This document shows, in pieces, positions 1 to 10,123 of a stretch of 64,000 nt of DNA. A program made the translations under genes and the position numbers. Source of the stretch: Agrocybe praecox (taxonomy: Eukaryota > Basidiomycota > Agaricomycetes > Agaricales > Agrocybaceae); contig OZ024852.1 in the NCBI GenBank assembly GCA_964017145.1, positions 2,171,945 through 2,235,944 of the forward strand, given 5' to 3'. Numbering within the stretch: position 1 is the first letter of the stretch; every line of letters starts with the position of its first letter. The notes under the pieces are model-generated. The model worked only from the letters and a program-made list of their open reading frames with translations. It was not told where the DNA came from and searched no databases.

Positions 1-787
1 CAGATCTATGACCGATGGCCAAAGGTCTGGATTGTTGGATATAGATGTAGGACCCAGGTTGGACGGTTCTGTCCATTCTAGGTCTAGTTCGGTGGCTACG
101 TCAAGTAGCGCAATAGCATCCCACCGGTGATACACAACATTGGGATCCCATATCCTCAAGTGTGTGTTGAAGTCCCGCCCATATATTGGAAGGGGGGCAG
201 TTCATCAACGTGATCCTGCAGATACCGGATCACTGTACTTCTGTCATCTGAATAGATGTTCATGAAGTTATAGGTCTCGTTGCCTTGAAACAGTGAGAGT
301 ACAAAGATGTCGCAATGATCTATTAGATCTCGCCTCATCGATGGGCAGAGCCTCTCGAGTCGTTTTGACATGTATGCCATGACTTGAGGAGGAATCTCCT
401 CGTTCTCCGGGGGGCGTACCATATACAACCATGCAGGATGCATAGGCGCGCCGATGATGTTATCACCTCCTCTGTTGGTTTGGGAGTGGGCTTCTTGGGC
501 CCAGACCCTGAAGGTCCGGGCTTCTGAGGCCGTGTGGGAGGAGGAACCTCCTTCTGTTTCCCCTTGTCCGTGCGCGGTGGGGGTCTTGGAGTGATGAGGG
601 CTGCCTCGGCGAGGCTGCTCCCACTGGGTTGTTGGGGTGGGGTCTTGGGGTCCTCCACCATGCCTGACCAATCTCCAGTCATTGGTTGACCAGAATTGTC
701 AATTTCCATGTTGTCCCTAGTGTCGTCAAAGGACCTAAGGGTGCGGATTCGCCTGGCGTTCGATGCGATATCGAACATCGTTTCAGC
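1..787 (-). mobile_element. LINE fragment, inverted: ORF1 C-terminus and start of ORF2 endonuclease
   Basis: Read on the minus strand from 778 downwards this is the proline-rich C-terminal part of a LINE ORF1 (segments NMEI, PKTPPQQ, AALITP, PQKPGPSGSGPKK), closely similar to the plus-strand ORF1 at 7362-8112. It continues leftwards into the start of an endonuclease/exonuclease/phosphatase domain: NIIGAP, DHCDIFVLSLF, NVYSDDR-like NIYSDDR, LPPFQYMGG, then after a one-base frame slip GDFNTHLRIWDPNV, which matches the GDFN..H..WDP motif of retrotransposon endonucleases. The piece runs off the left edge of the window. It is broken by frameshifts, so it is a remnant. Its orientation is opposite to the LINE 3' part that starts at about 788, giving an abrupt inverted junction. 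Confidence 0.7.
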
Positions 788-1957
788 CAGGTGTTGTAAG
801 GAGGAACGACTACTCTACCGTGCATGTGTCCTACCAATCGCAACGTATGGATACCGTTTGTGGTATTTCAAAGGCTCTCGCTCTAAGGGAGCCCTTGAGG
901 ACCTGCGCAAAATGCAGCGTAAAGCAGCACTTTGGATCACAGGTGCATTCTGCACCTCCCCCACAGGCAGGGTTGAGGCCCTTGTGGGCCTCATCCTCAT
1001 CCACCTCCATCTGAAGAAGCTAGGCAGCCGGTCCAACTACCGTGTGGCCACACTCTCAGACACCCATCCGCTTAGGTCACTCCTCTCTGAGGAGCATCAC
1101 AAACGGGCTGACATTCACTCGTTAGCAATCTCAAGGCTCACTCCCGCTCAGAAAACAAAAGTCGGAGGGGCCCTCATGGAGATAGACCAACATCTCCCTG
1201 AACTCACAGAGTCTTTCTCGCCTGTCGCGACAGAGGCTCGGCCTGGAAACAGACTGTTGGATTTATTCAACGAGTGTTTCACCTTCGAACTGTGCCCTAC
1301 TGATGATGCGTCAGCGGATGCGGTTCGTATAGGTCTTAACCAAGTGCTAAGAGAAGCACAGGACCAAGAAACAACGGTGTACTGTGCAGTCAACGCTTCG
1401 GTGCTGACTGATGTGCAGCAACAGGCGGTTTTGACTGCCTTGCTATACCGGGGGCACGAGCGAACTCACACCGTGTTGCACCCTACCGGACGAGTAACTG
1501 CCCCAGACGCAGAGCTCTTTGCCATTTGATCAGCGATTGTCCTCGCCACCCAGCAGGACAATTGTGAACGGATTGTCATATTCACTGACTCGATGGCTTT
1601 GGCCAAACGAGCACTAGACCCCACTCTCCATAGTGGCCAAGGACACTCTTTGGCCATCTGCAGAGTACTTCAACCGTGGCTAGAAGAAGATGCCGCATGC
1701 AAAGTAGACTTCATTCAGGTTCCTTCGAAACTGCAATGGAGGATACACAAAGAGGCTCATGACACTAGTCGGGCTCAAAACGAACCAGCCGGAGACCACC
1801 CAGCTACTTCACTTGATAGTGTATGAAAGGTCGTCACTAAACGCGTCCAAGAAGACTGGAAAGTTCTTTTCCCGGATCCCAACTACGGAGGGCATAATTT
1901 CATGCCTCTCAAGAACCTCGACAGAGGTTTACTTGAGCCTACGTACCTCAATGAAGG
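788..1957 (+). pseudogene. LINE ORF2 remnant: end of reverse transcriptase and RNase H domain
   Basis: The frame from about 790 gives RLLYRACVLPIATYGYRLW and then KMQRKAALWITGAF, the conserved tail of fungal LINE reverse transcriptases, followed by an RNase HI-like domain with GRVTAPDAELFAI and IVIFTDSMALAKRAL near 1590-1610. The first catalytic Asp of RNase H (normally in a TD.S context) reads Asn in VNAS near 1391, one G-to-A change away. A TGA at 1527-1529 falls where related proteins have Arg (AIRSAI). After 1650 the frame shifts but continues as LEPTYLNEGT up to the TA at 1958, where a DNA transposon interrupts it; the coding sense resumes at 6391. Non-functional retroelement copy. Confidence 0.75.
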
Positions 1958-1959
1958 TA

Positions 1960-1985
1960 CTGTGCCATTTCGATCAATTCGGCAG
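1960..1985 (+). repeat. Left terminal inverted repeat of the Ulp1-DDE_1 transposon
   Basis: Begins CTGTGCCATTTC and ends CAATTCGGCAG. It pairs with 6363-6388 with two mismatches (GA versus AT at positions 13-14). The preceding TA at 1958-1959 is the target duplication. Confidence 0.9.
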
Positions 1986-2316
1986 GCCATGTTACCCGTT
2001 ACATGCCTGCCGAAATTTTGGTCTCGGCATATGCTTTAAATATTTGTTACAGGCCCCAAATTTCGGCAAGATAGTCAGCGTAATTTATTTTATTCTCAAA
2101 AAATATGACACATATGTGAGTCGAACACGAGACTACCTCAGCGAAAGAAGTATTTTATGTTTGCCACATATCTTACCAGTTTACTACGACCACATTGTGG
2201 TAAGTAAAACTACTGTGGATAGTGTGCGTATGTATGCAGGGCACTTGCACAATGGTGCAATTTGTTGTGCCGCCGAAATAAAATAAAATATACCTCTTCT
2301 CATTACAACTCAATCA

Positions 2317-4657
2317 ATGTCTTCAACCGCACTTCTCACCATACCTCCCAATTTCGACAAAGAACTCCCCGACAAGAATCTCTCTGTCATCGACTTTCTG
2401 AAATGCCACCTTCCTCCTATTTCTTGCCCACTCTCACACATCGAAAATGCAACAACACAGCTTTCGTTACTTCAACCCACGGTTGTGGACCTCAATCAAT
2501 TAAAGCACACACCAATCCCTAGCGAATTTGCGAGCGAAAGTAATAAGATTAATAGTCTTATCCACCTTGCAAAGGCTGAATCGACATACCACTCATTGAT
2601 TTATCGCCACACAACACCGTTACTGGGGGAACAGCGTCTTCCGCTGTGGATCCTTGATTATTGGCAAAAGGCTTTGCAAGTTCATCGCTCAAAATCTGCA
2701 TGGACTCGAGCTGACAGGAGCTTGCGGCAAGAGCAACAGAAAGGACTCACGGAGGCGTCGACTGCTGTCATTACAGAGACATACAATGTGTTATCTTGTC
2801 TCAAGTGGACAGCCACTATCCAAGGATTTCGGGCTTCAATATCCGTCGAAAATCTTGTCCCTTACCTTACAAAGGAGTGGTTGACAGATGAACAAGAAAA
2901 CATGATGCTTGAACTCCTCAAACGGGAGATTTCGGTTTCTGGACAGCTGAACGAGAGGGTCACGGTACAGAACACATTCTTCATCGCACAATTGCTGGAG
3001 ATCTTTGGAAAGAAGGATGAATACGCAATGGGATCAGCATATGCATGGGTCAGAAGGATGGGACAGGAATTATCGACAAATTCTGCTCCTAGCACGCTAG
3101 GTACCATTGCCAATATTAACGGCAGCCACTGGGTGGCGATTATTCTTGATTTCGAGAACTCTAGAATCAGATATGGGGATTCAATGGGGGGTTTGATTTC
3201 AGAAGGACTGCAGAATGCACTTACGTGGTGGACACATCAGCACACTGGACGTTATTTTGTAACCTCGTATCTTCCAATCACAAGACAGAGAGATGGATAC
3301 TCGTGTGGAATGCTTGCCTGGAACGCGCTAGCCGTGTACCTTTTGCCTGAGCAGCACTCACTTATTAACGCGCTATCAGTGGATAATGAACGGCTGAAAA
3401 TGTTCTTAAAAATTTCAACGCACCATCTAAAACTTCAAGAGGTAGGTTTTACGTGCTGTGTCATCATGTATTACTGATAATTTTTTAGACCTTCGAAGTT
3501 GAAGCAGAAGATTATGAATTTACCTTTCAAAATCTCGATACATCCATCTGCAGTGAACCTGAATCAAATCTTGAGGAAGAACGCAGTGACGAAACCCCCT
3601 CAACTTCCCAACAGGCAACATTTCCAGAACCTTTACTAGCGCCTGCTACGGAAAATCCGTCACTTGTAAATGCGCAGCAGCTTGAACCTTCGTCCTGCGC
3701 GCAACCCAAGCAGAAGAAATTACTTGACTTCTTTAAGCCAGGGACAAAAGACGATACAAAAGCCTATTGGGCTCGCCAGGAGGATGAGGCCGCAACACGA
3801 CATTCAAAAGAAGAAAGCATTGCAAAAGACGCAGCAGCGCGGCGGCGGCTACAAGAGCGTGAAGCTGTAAAGGCACGAGTGCAAAAACATCGTGCACTGA
3901 AGAAAGAGAAAGAGATAAGAAGTGGAGTGCGAAGTCCACGAGGCACAAAAAGAAAGGTATAATATGATCCAACTATTTACATGGCATACATATTCAATAC
4001 ATTTTATAGATCGTCGAAGCTGAACTTGAAGACTCGCATGACCCGACAGTGAAGAAAATCAAAGGAAACATAGCAGAGTTGACACGTCATGAACGAGGCA
4101 CAAAAGAAAAGTTGCGTAATAAAAAGGAAAAGGTTCAAGGCCGAAGAAGGAAAGAAGAAAATGTACCCCGTCCTGCGAAATATCATGACTGGCTTACGCC
4201 GTTATGCTGGACCCATATTTCCATAGTCGCAAAGCAAGTTGGCTGGGGGATGAGTTCATCAGCAATTGCGCACGGTTTGAAGAAAAGAGACCCCATCACC
4301 TTCGAGAAAATCAATAGGACTACCATCGATGGCTGGATAGACAGAACTGGGGAGCAACCAAAGTGGAAGGATCATGTTCTCCTTCGAGTGCAAACTTGTA
4401 CTGGACCTGGGCATAATAAAGGGGGGGCACGTGGAATATTGGTGCGTTTATAAAATTTTATGGACCAAAACACGATTACTAAAAAATACTAATAGTCAGC
4501 GCACCCGGACGTTGTCGAGGCAATCAAGTCACAACTTACCTTCTTGCGAGATAGAAGTTCTCCAATTAGCCTAGTGACGGCGCGGGCTGTCATTGCATCA
4601 ACCATCCTCTATTTAAAACCCAACATCTTCGAGACCAAATTTAAGGATGGTTTGTGA
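2317..4657 (+). CDS. Ulp1-like cysteine protease, N-terminal part of transposon protein
   Basis: Exons 2317-3441, 3489-3956, 4010-4441 and the start of 4496 onward; all introns are GT-AG, 47-54 bp and phase 0, so the frame runs unbroken from the protease into the transposase. The first 375 residues hold a C48/Ulp1-type protease: His271 in NGSHWVAIILD, Asp288 in RYGDSMG, Gln324 and Cys330 in RQRDGYSCGML, the full His-Asp-Gln-Cys set. Exon 2 is acidic and then rich in Lys/Arg/Glu (likely coiled coil), including KKLLDFFKPG. Exon 3 holds a region like the DNA-binding part of fungal DDE_1 proteins (TTIDGWIDR, KWKDHVLLRV), and exon 4 starts SAHPDVVEAIKSQL. The TGA at 4655-4657 ends translation before the catalytic core. 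Ulp1 proteases cut SUMO-like modifiers; a role for it in transposition is inference. Start chosen as the first ATG after an AT-rich leader. Confidence 0.85.
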
Positions 4658-4678
4658 TTTCGGGTATCGGAAGCTTTT

Positions 4679-6051
4679 GTGAGAAAGTTTCTTCACGGCG
4701 TAATGTCATGGAGCCTCCGACATGGAACACGCGCTGCGCAAAAGTTGCCAAAGGACTGGGAGGATAAGTGTGAGCGCTTGTTTTTCAGGAAGGCTTATGT
4801 TATAAAAGAACACGACATACCGATACCCCTCTACGTAAATTCCGACCAAACGCAGATCATTTATTCACCTGGGAATCGTTTAACGTGGTCGTCTACAGGA
4901 GCAAAACAAGTGTCAATAGTCGGGATGGACAAAAAGAGAGCATTTACCTTGATGGTATCCGTTTCTGCTGACGGTACCCTGCTTCCTTTCCAAGCTATCT
5001 ATGTAGGATCCACGAAGGCATCATTACCCGCTCCTACATCTCCCAACTATGACGATACCCAAGCAGCCGGCTTTGTGTTCGAAGCTTCAGGCACTAAAAC
5101 CTACTGGTCAAACCAAACAACAATGAAGACCTTCGTCAATAGGATCCTCGCACCATATTTTGAAAGGAAAAAAAACGACCTCGGACTACCCAGCACCCAA
5201 AAAAGCCTGTGGCAAATTGATGTCTGGTCAGTTCACCGTTCGGAAGAATTTTGGGGGTGGATGCGCAAGAATCACCCCAATATTATCCTTGATTTCGTTC
5301 CAGGAGGCTGCACTGGCGTTCACCAGCCCTGTGATGTTGGTATCCAGCGCCCGCTCAAACTGTCAATCAGAAGGTCTTACCACGAAGACATCGTTAGCGA
5401 GTTTCTATCAGAGCTGGAAAAGGGCAACAACACACCTTTATTCAAGGATACCCTAGGAGTTCTTCGTAACCGGAGTGTACGGTGGATGTGGAACACGTAC
5501 ACATCTATTAACAAAAAGGAGCTGGTTCAAAAGGTGAATATAAATATTTCAAGCAGACATTAACTTACCGAATCATCCTTCAAAAGGCATTCCAGGGCTG
5601 CGTCGTTCGAGAATGGGACTTGTCCTATGCCTGCTTGACAAGTTTCAAAGCACGTGATAAGTTGCGTGAATTGCGAGTCACCGACCCCGAATTTTGGAAG
5701 GAACTTACCCAGATTGAAACCACCAACGCTGACCTCCCTGGATCCGATGTCCTGATGCCCGAAGATACCATCCCAGAAACCGAAAAGTCGGACACCGCTG
5801 TTGAAGACGAGGAGGCTGATGATACAGATGTATCTATCAGCACGCTGATTGATGTGATGACCGCAGACAGACCAAACTTACCTGCAACAATTGGAATTCG
5901 ACCTGGTGGAACCTTGACTTCATTGGGAGATGCCGAAAATGCGGATTTGGCTGATGTGGGTGTCATGGAAGAGCAGAGAGAGGATCCAGTGGCTCCCGGA
6001 AAGAGGATCCGACAACCCACTAGACGATATGACAATTTCTGGCGGCATTGA
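4679..6051 (+). CDS. DDE_1 superfamily transposase catalytic core (downstream of one nonsense codon)
   Basis: In frame with the upstream Ulp1 exons; only the TGA at 4655-4657 separates them. Exon 4496-5533 continues into 5587-6051 over a 53-bp intron. The acidic triad is visible: Asp in NSDQTQI (codon at 4844), Asp in WQIDVWSVHRSEEF (5219) and Asp in CTGVHQPCDVGIQRP (5333), i.e. the D-D-D pattern of basidiomycete DDE_1 proteins. Upstream, SLRHGTRAAQKLP is the typical segment before the core; after it come AFQGCVVREWDLSYACLTS and an acidic C-terminal tail ending RYDNFWRH. The stretch from 4679 has no ATG of its own at the right place (the frame opens with GTG), which supports reading it as part of the larger gene. 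It would cut and paste the element at TA sites. Confidence 0.88.
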
Positions 6052-6362
6052 GGTTGCATGGAGAAGTTGCGTGGGTGTGGGGATGCAAGAAATGTTCGCC
6101 ACCAATTCGCCGCAATGTAACGCTGTCACTTGTCACATTATCCATATCCGTCCGTTTTCCGTTTTTTTGGAAGATGGCTAGTTTCTCAGCAATAAGTACA
6201 TACTCCTATATAAACTTGTATCAAAATGATGCTTTGCATTTGAGAGAAAAAATTTCGCTTTTTTTGGCCATTTTCGGATTGGTCAAATGAATTCGGCATA
6301 TCCTCAAAATGACCGTTACACCCGTGACATTTCGGCAGATTTGGAGAGCCCGTTACACGTTA

Positions 6363-6388
6363 CTGCCGAATTGAATGAAATGGCACAG
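6363..6388 (-). repeat. Right terminal inverted repeat of the Ulp1-DDE_1 transposon
   Basis: Reverse complement begins CTGTGCCATTTCATTC and matches the left end. The following TA (6389-6390) is the second copy of the target site. Subterminal TTCGGCA and CGTTAC motifs lie just inside, at about 6293-6360. Confidence 0.9.
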
Positions 6389-6390
6389 TA

Positions 6391-6680
6391 CCTGGCTCCG
6401 CGAAGTGAAAGACAGCCTTATACCGTTTGTCACGAGGATGAATCGATGCATTCTTAATCACGCTTCAATAGGTGCTTACTACGAGCGCTTCAACATTCAA
6501 GAAACTCATGCATGCGAGTGCGGCCACCACCTGCAAACACGCGCACACATATTGCAAGTGTGTACGAAACATACACGTGAGCGAGACGGTCGGACGCCTG
6601 AAACTATTAAGGCTCTGATCAAATTCCTGGATGACAACGATTCAGCGTTTGCGTTCAAGCAACCCGCAGGGGTCGGATAA
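6391..6680 (+). pseudogene. LINE ORF2 C-terminal end with zinc-knuckle-like motif
   Basis: Continues the LINE interrupted at 1957: TWLREVKDSLIPFV, then NIQETHACECGHHLQTRAHI ending in LQVC, the Cys-x-Cys...His...Cys motif found at the end of RNase H-bearing fungal LINE ORF2 proteins. The frame ends with TAA after QPAGVG. Splicing 1957 to 6390 (one TA kept) gives a continuous frame across the former insertion site. Confidence 0.8.
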
Positions 6681-7361
6681 GCAGGTTGGGCTCGTGCTCG
6701 GCCTGCAGGAAGGTTTCCGCCTGGGCCTCGGACTCTTTGCCATTACAATGGCATGCGCTCTAGTACTCCGACTTGTGGGATTCGTCCCGACCCTGCAGGG
6801 GCGTTGGGGGCCCTTCAGTGGGTACCTGTGCTTGTGGGCTTCGGCCTGACCCCTTGGGGGCGCACGGGCTAAGCAGAAGCAGCGATGTGACTTGGAATGT
6901 GAGGGGACTGCGGTCTGGGTGGGGAATGGACTGTGGGTTGGGCGTGATGCCCCGCCACAATGCTTGCTTGCTTGCGACGACGCAAGCGTCGTTGAACCAG
7001 CAACAATCTGACCGCCTAATGGCAGTCTGCCATATTGGCAGGCCTTAGGCCCGCCCTCGCCAACGTAGCGTAGTATTTAAATCTTGCTTAGCATGCCATT
7101 GTATGTAACGTAGGGACCGGACTGCAATCGTGCACCGGAATACAAGTGGGACTTCGGTCCTTTGATTTTTTTTTTTTAAAAAAAAAAAAAACAACTTTAT
7201 GCCACTCAAAAACCTTGAAGAGATGTCTTGACTCCTTACCACCACCATCAACTTTAGCAACTCCTTGTTTTCGCTTCATCTTATCCGCTAAACAATTGGA
7301 ACTGGGTCTAGTACTCGGATAATGATACAATAAAATCGGTATATCTACTGGTTCGTCAACA
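6681..7361 (+). other. Probable LINE 3' untranslated region; T/A tract near 7168-7192
   Basis: No coding sequence that I can support. The stretch follows the LINE ORF2 stop and contains a run of about 14 T directly followed by about 14 A near 7168-7192, which could be a decayed tail or a hairpin-forming microsatellite. The DNA after it leads into the ATG of another LINE ORF1 at 7362, so two LINE copies may be arranged head to tail here. Confidence 0.4.
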
Positions 7362-8112
7362 ATGGCCGAAACACCAACAAGGGGGGCGCAGGTTCATGCC
7401 GATCTGCACCTCCGACAAGCCAAGGCGCCTCTCCATCGCCCTTGCGGACCACTGCGTCTGCCCCCACCAGCAGGGCGGTGACTCCAGCCTCATCCCATGC
7501 CGACTCGGACGTCCGAGACGAGACTATGGACAGTAACGACAACGATCAGGAATCCTCACACGATTCCAGATCCACCTCTCGACAATCCTCTTCTCGCAAG
7601 AGGCCTCGCACCGAATGCGCACTGCTCTCAGGAGCGGTGCCACGCATTGAGGACACACCATTCGACACCCAAGAGGGCTTCAACAACGAAGTGGTACAGA
7701 TCCGCCGTGCCCTTATGGCAACCAACCGCTGGCTGGACTATTTGGCCAGACAGCAAGACCGCGATGCCCTCCTAGCCGGAGCCCACGACATACAACACCT
7801 CGCCAAGTTGATGTTCAAAGTAGCAGCGAAAGCGAGGCGTATCCCTGCCCTCAGGACATTTGATGACACTGAGGACAACATGGAGATCATCGACTCCACG
7901 GGCCACACAGGAACCGGGGATTGGTCCAACGTAGGGGAGGGGCCCAAAACCCCACCCCAGCAATTCAGAGGGGGCAGCCTAGGCAAGGCTGCCCTCATCA
8001 CTCCAAAACCCCCACCGCGCATGGACAAGGGGAAACAAAGGGAGGTTCCCCCTCCCACACGGCCTCAGAAGCCCGGACCCTCAGGGTCTGGGCCCAAGAA
8101 GACCGCACCCGA
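7362..8112 (+). pseudogene. LINE ORF1 (gag-like) fragment
   Basis: ATG at 7362 opens MAETPTRGA; after a one-base slip near 7390 the frame continues as SPLRTTASAPTSRAVTP and runs through KRPRTECAL, HDIQHLAKLMFKVAAKARRI and a proline-rich C-terminus (PKTPPQQ, AALITPKPPPR, PTRPQKPGPSGSGPKK). The C-terminal part matches the minus-strand fragment at 470-778, so both are pieces of one LINE family. Sense is lost at about 8112, where the antisense of a copia RNase H domain begins. The frameshift and truncation make it non-functional. No RNA-binding zinc knuckle is left in this piece. Confidence 0.65.
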
Positions 8113-8257
8113 GTTCCTTGAGAATGTTCTGTATCCAACGTATTTCCATCCCTGCTGCTCCAGCTGCAATAAACTCTGCCTCCGTTGTTGACCTTGTCAC
8201 TACAGGTTGTAGTTTGCTCCTCCATGCTACTGCTCCTTTCCCAATCTTCACCATATA
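8113..8257 (-). pseudogene. copia-1 RNase H fragment
   Basis: The minus strand reads MVKIGKGAVAWRSKLQPVV then TRSTTEAEFIAAGAAGMEI, the highly conserved GaVaW.SKlQ...STTEAE.iA segment of copia RNase H. It directly continues the SGY at 10126-10135 once the nested element 8258-10123 and one TA are removed. Confidence 0.85.
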
Positions 8258-10123
8258 CATCAGGAAAATTGACTTTGTCTTGGAAGGTCTTTTGGGATCT
8301 CTAAAGACCAAAAAGACGCAAAAGATAAAAAGAGAATTACGGATCTTTCAAAGCAAGGTGCTCTTGTAACTAATGTGGGAAAGCGCTTTCAAAGACTCCC
8401 AAAGATGCCACAAAGATGCCACAAAGAACCAGAAAGACAACTGAAAGACTACTGAAGCCTATTAAAAGACTCTGAAAGCCAGTTTAGAGACTCCAACAGT
8501 CAATGGAAAGACACCTATTACCAATGCAAGGATACCAATAGCGAATTTAAGAATATATAAACAAATACTTTCAGTTGACAGATAATCAATTTATTATATT
8601 GAGAATACATAATTAGGGAGATACATATGAGTATTATTGTAACTATTACTATTATTATCAAATTATATCTAGCAAATAGTCAGGAAAGAGAGAAGGGAAG
8701 GGGAAGAGGAGAAGGGAAGGGGAAGAGGAGAAGGGGAGAAGAAGAGGAGAAGGGAAGGAGAAGAGGGGATGAAGAAGAGGAGAAGAGAAGGAGAAGAGAA
8801 GAAGGGAAGGGGAAGAGGGGAAGAAGAAGAGGACAAGAGAAAGGGAAGAAGGGGATGGAATGGGTGGTTACCTGTGGACAGCAGCGGTGAGCAATGAGAC
8901 AGTGTGGATGGGGTACTTACCTCGTAGTACCTGTTCCTTGTGTTCTCCCCCTTCACCATCATCCTATAACCTATCCCCACTGTGCCACATCAGGCCCCTA
9001 CCACCACCCATGTTCCTTCGTGCTCGTTAGTGTATGCGCTGGCAATCGTCGTTGTTGTCATCGTGGGCAGTGCCAGTACCGTGTTGCACCATGTTTGTTG
9101 ATGTTTTGTTGTGTTCGTGTTGTGGTCATTTGTGTCGTTGTTGTTCATGTTGGTGTCGTTGAGCTCAGCCCTTTGTGTTTTTTGGCTGATGTGCTGGCAA
9201 TCATTGGCGGTAGCAGCATTTGGTGTTCAGGTTGTGTTGTTGTTGTTTGCATTGTCGTTGAGATGTGGTGGCAATGGGGAATGGTAGTGGTGGACGGTGG
9301 TGGTGTCAAACGGCCATGGTGGATGGTGGTGGTTGTGCAACAAGCAGTGTGACATGTCAACATCACACTGTCTGTCACTGTCATACATGGTTCGTGTGAC
9401 GTCACCTGCATAAGTATGTAAAATCATGCAAGTCCTAAGTCAAATTATCTTATCTTATCTATAGTGTGGCTGTGGAAATGTCACATGATCATAGAAAAAC
9501 ACCATTGTGCATAACTGTGATTTCCCACGCTGGATGCTTGCATTGCTGGTTGGCTTGTAGGTACATGCGACTTTTGCATAGCCACATCAAATATTTTTAT
9601 ATGGTTGTGTAGAGAAAAATCAGGGCATGTTTGTAAATATTTATTATGACATAAGCTTTGTTTGTTCAGGCGCAAAATGCAAAAAGATTTTTGAAGTGGC
9701 TGTTAAAATCAAAATAAATAATGTAAATATTTGTACAGAGCCAAATAATTATGCTAAAAATATGAAAAAATGTGTTTGGCGCTTATTTGTGATCAAATAT
9801 TTGTAAACTGCAAATTGGTCTAAAAATAGATTTTGCATAAATATAAATAGATCTAACATAGGCTATGATTGTCTATCATGCGTCAATGGTGTTTATTTCA
9901 AAATCTCAAAGTCCAAAATCATCTTGCTTATTTGTTTGTTTTAATCCAAAAATAGTTTTGGGCATCTTGGAAAGAGCCTAAAAGACAGTTTGGTAATCAG
10001 AGAGATGAACTTAGTGCCAAAGATGCCCAAAGACTCAGAAAGATACACAAAAAGACTCAGAAAGATTAAGTCAGTCTATTAATTACCTAAAGCACCCCCA
10101 GACAAAAATAGGTTTTCCTGATG
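8258..10123. mobile_element. Non-autonomous inverted-repeat element (CATCAGG family), copy 1
   Basis: Starts CATCAGGAAAA and ends TTTTCCTGATG, with a TA duplication on either side (8256-8257, 10124-10125). Removal restores the copia-1 codons for S-G-Y-M-V-K-I-G-K-G, which supports the boundaries. The 1.87-kb interior has no transposase; it holds many AAAGACT-type short repeats near both ends, a purine tract (8683-8855), a GT-rich stretch and a partial copy (about 9560-9960) of the AT-rich module shared with other small elements in this window. Superfamily not recognised. Confidence 0.75.
8683..8855 (+). repeat. Near-pure purine tract / degenerate GA minisatellite
   Basis: About 170 bases of G and A only, with one or two interruptions, built from GAAGAGG and GAAGGGG-like units. 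It opens a spurious Glu/Lys/Arg-rich frame that is not a gene. Such mirror-like polypurine runs can form triplex DNA. Confidence 0.85.

Larger units (their letters stand above)
1960..6388 (+). mobile_element. DDE_1 (pogo/Tc1-like) DNA transposon carrying a Ulp1 protease
   Basis: A 4.43-kb element bounded by 26-bp terminal inverted repeats (1960-1985 and 6363-6388, 24 of 26 matching) and flanked by TA on both sides (1958-1959, 6389-6390). Taking the element and one TA out joins the LINE codons in frame (...LNEG-T-WLREV...), which proves both boundaries. Inside lies one plus-strand gene, 2317-6051, with five exons coding for a Ulp1-like protease domain, a basic coiled-coil/linker, a helix-turn-helix-like region and a DDE_1 catalytic core. 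A single in-frame TGA at 4655-4657 is the only break I see, so this copy is probably recently inactivated. Motifs TTCGGCA/TGCCGAA and CGTTAC recur near both ends. Confidence 0.9.

Noticed and set aside
5625..6059. 144-codon minus-strand frame
   Set aside because: Antisense of the acidic tail of the transposase; no motif of its own.
8627..8890. 87-codon frame rich in Glu, Lys, Arg and Gly
   Set aside because: It is only the translation of the GA minisatellite inside a non-autonomous element.
8894..9411. Open frames of 152 and 88 codons in the GT-rich stretch
   Set aside because: Low-complexity Val/Cys or His/Thr composition, opposite-strand mirror frames, and a location inside a non-coding element.
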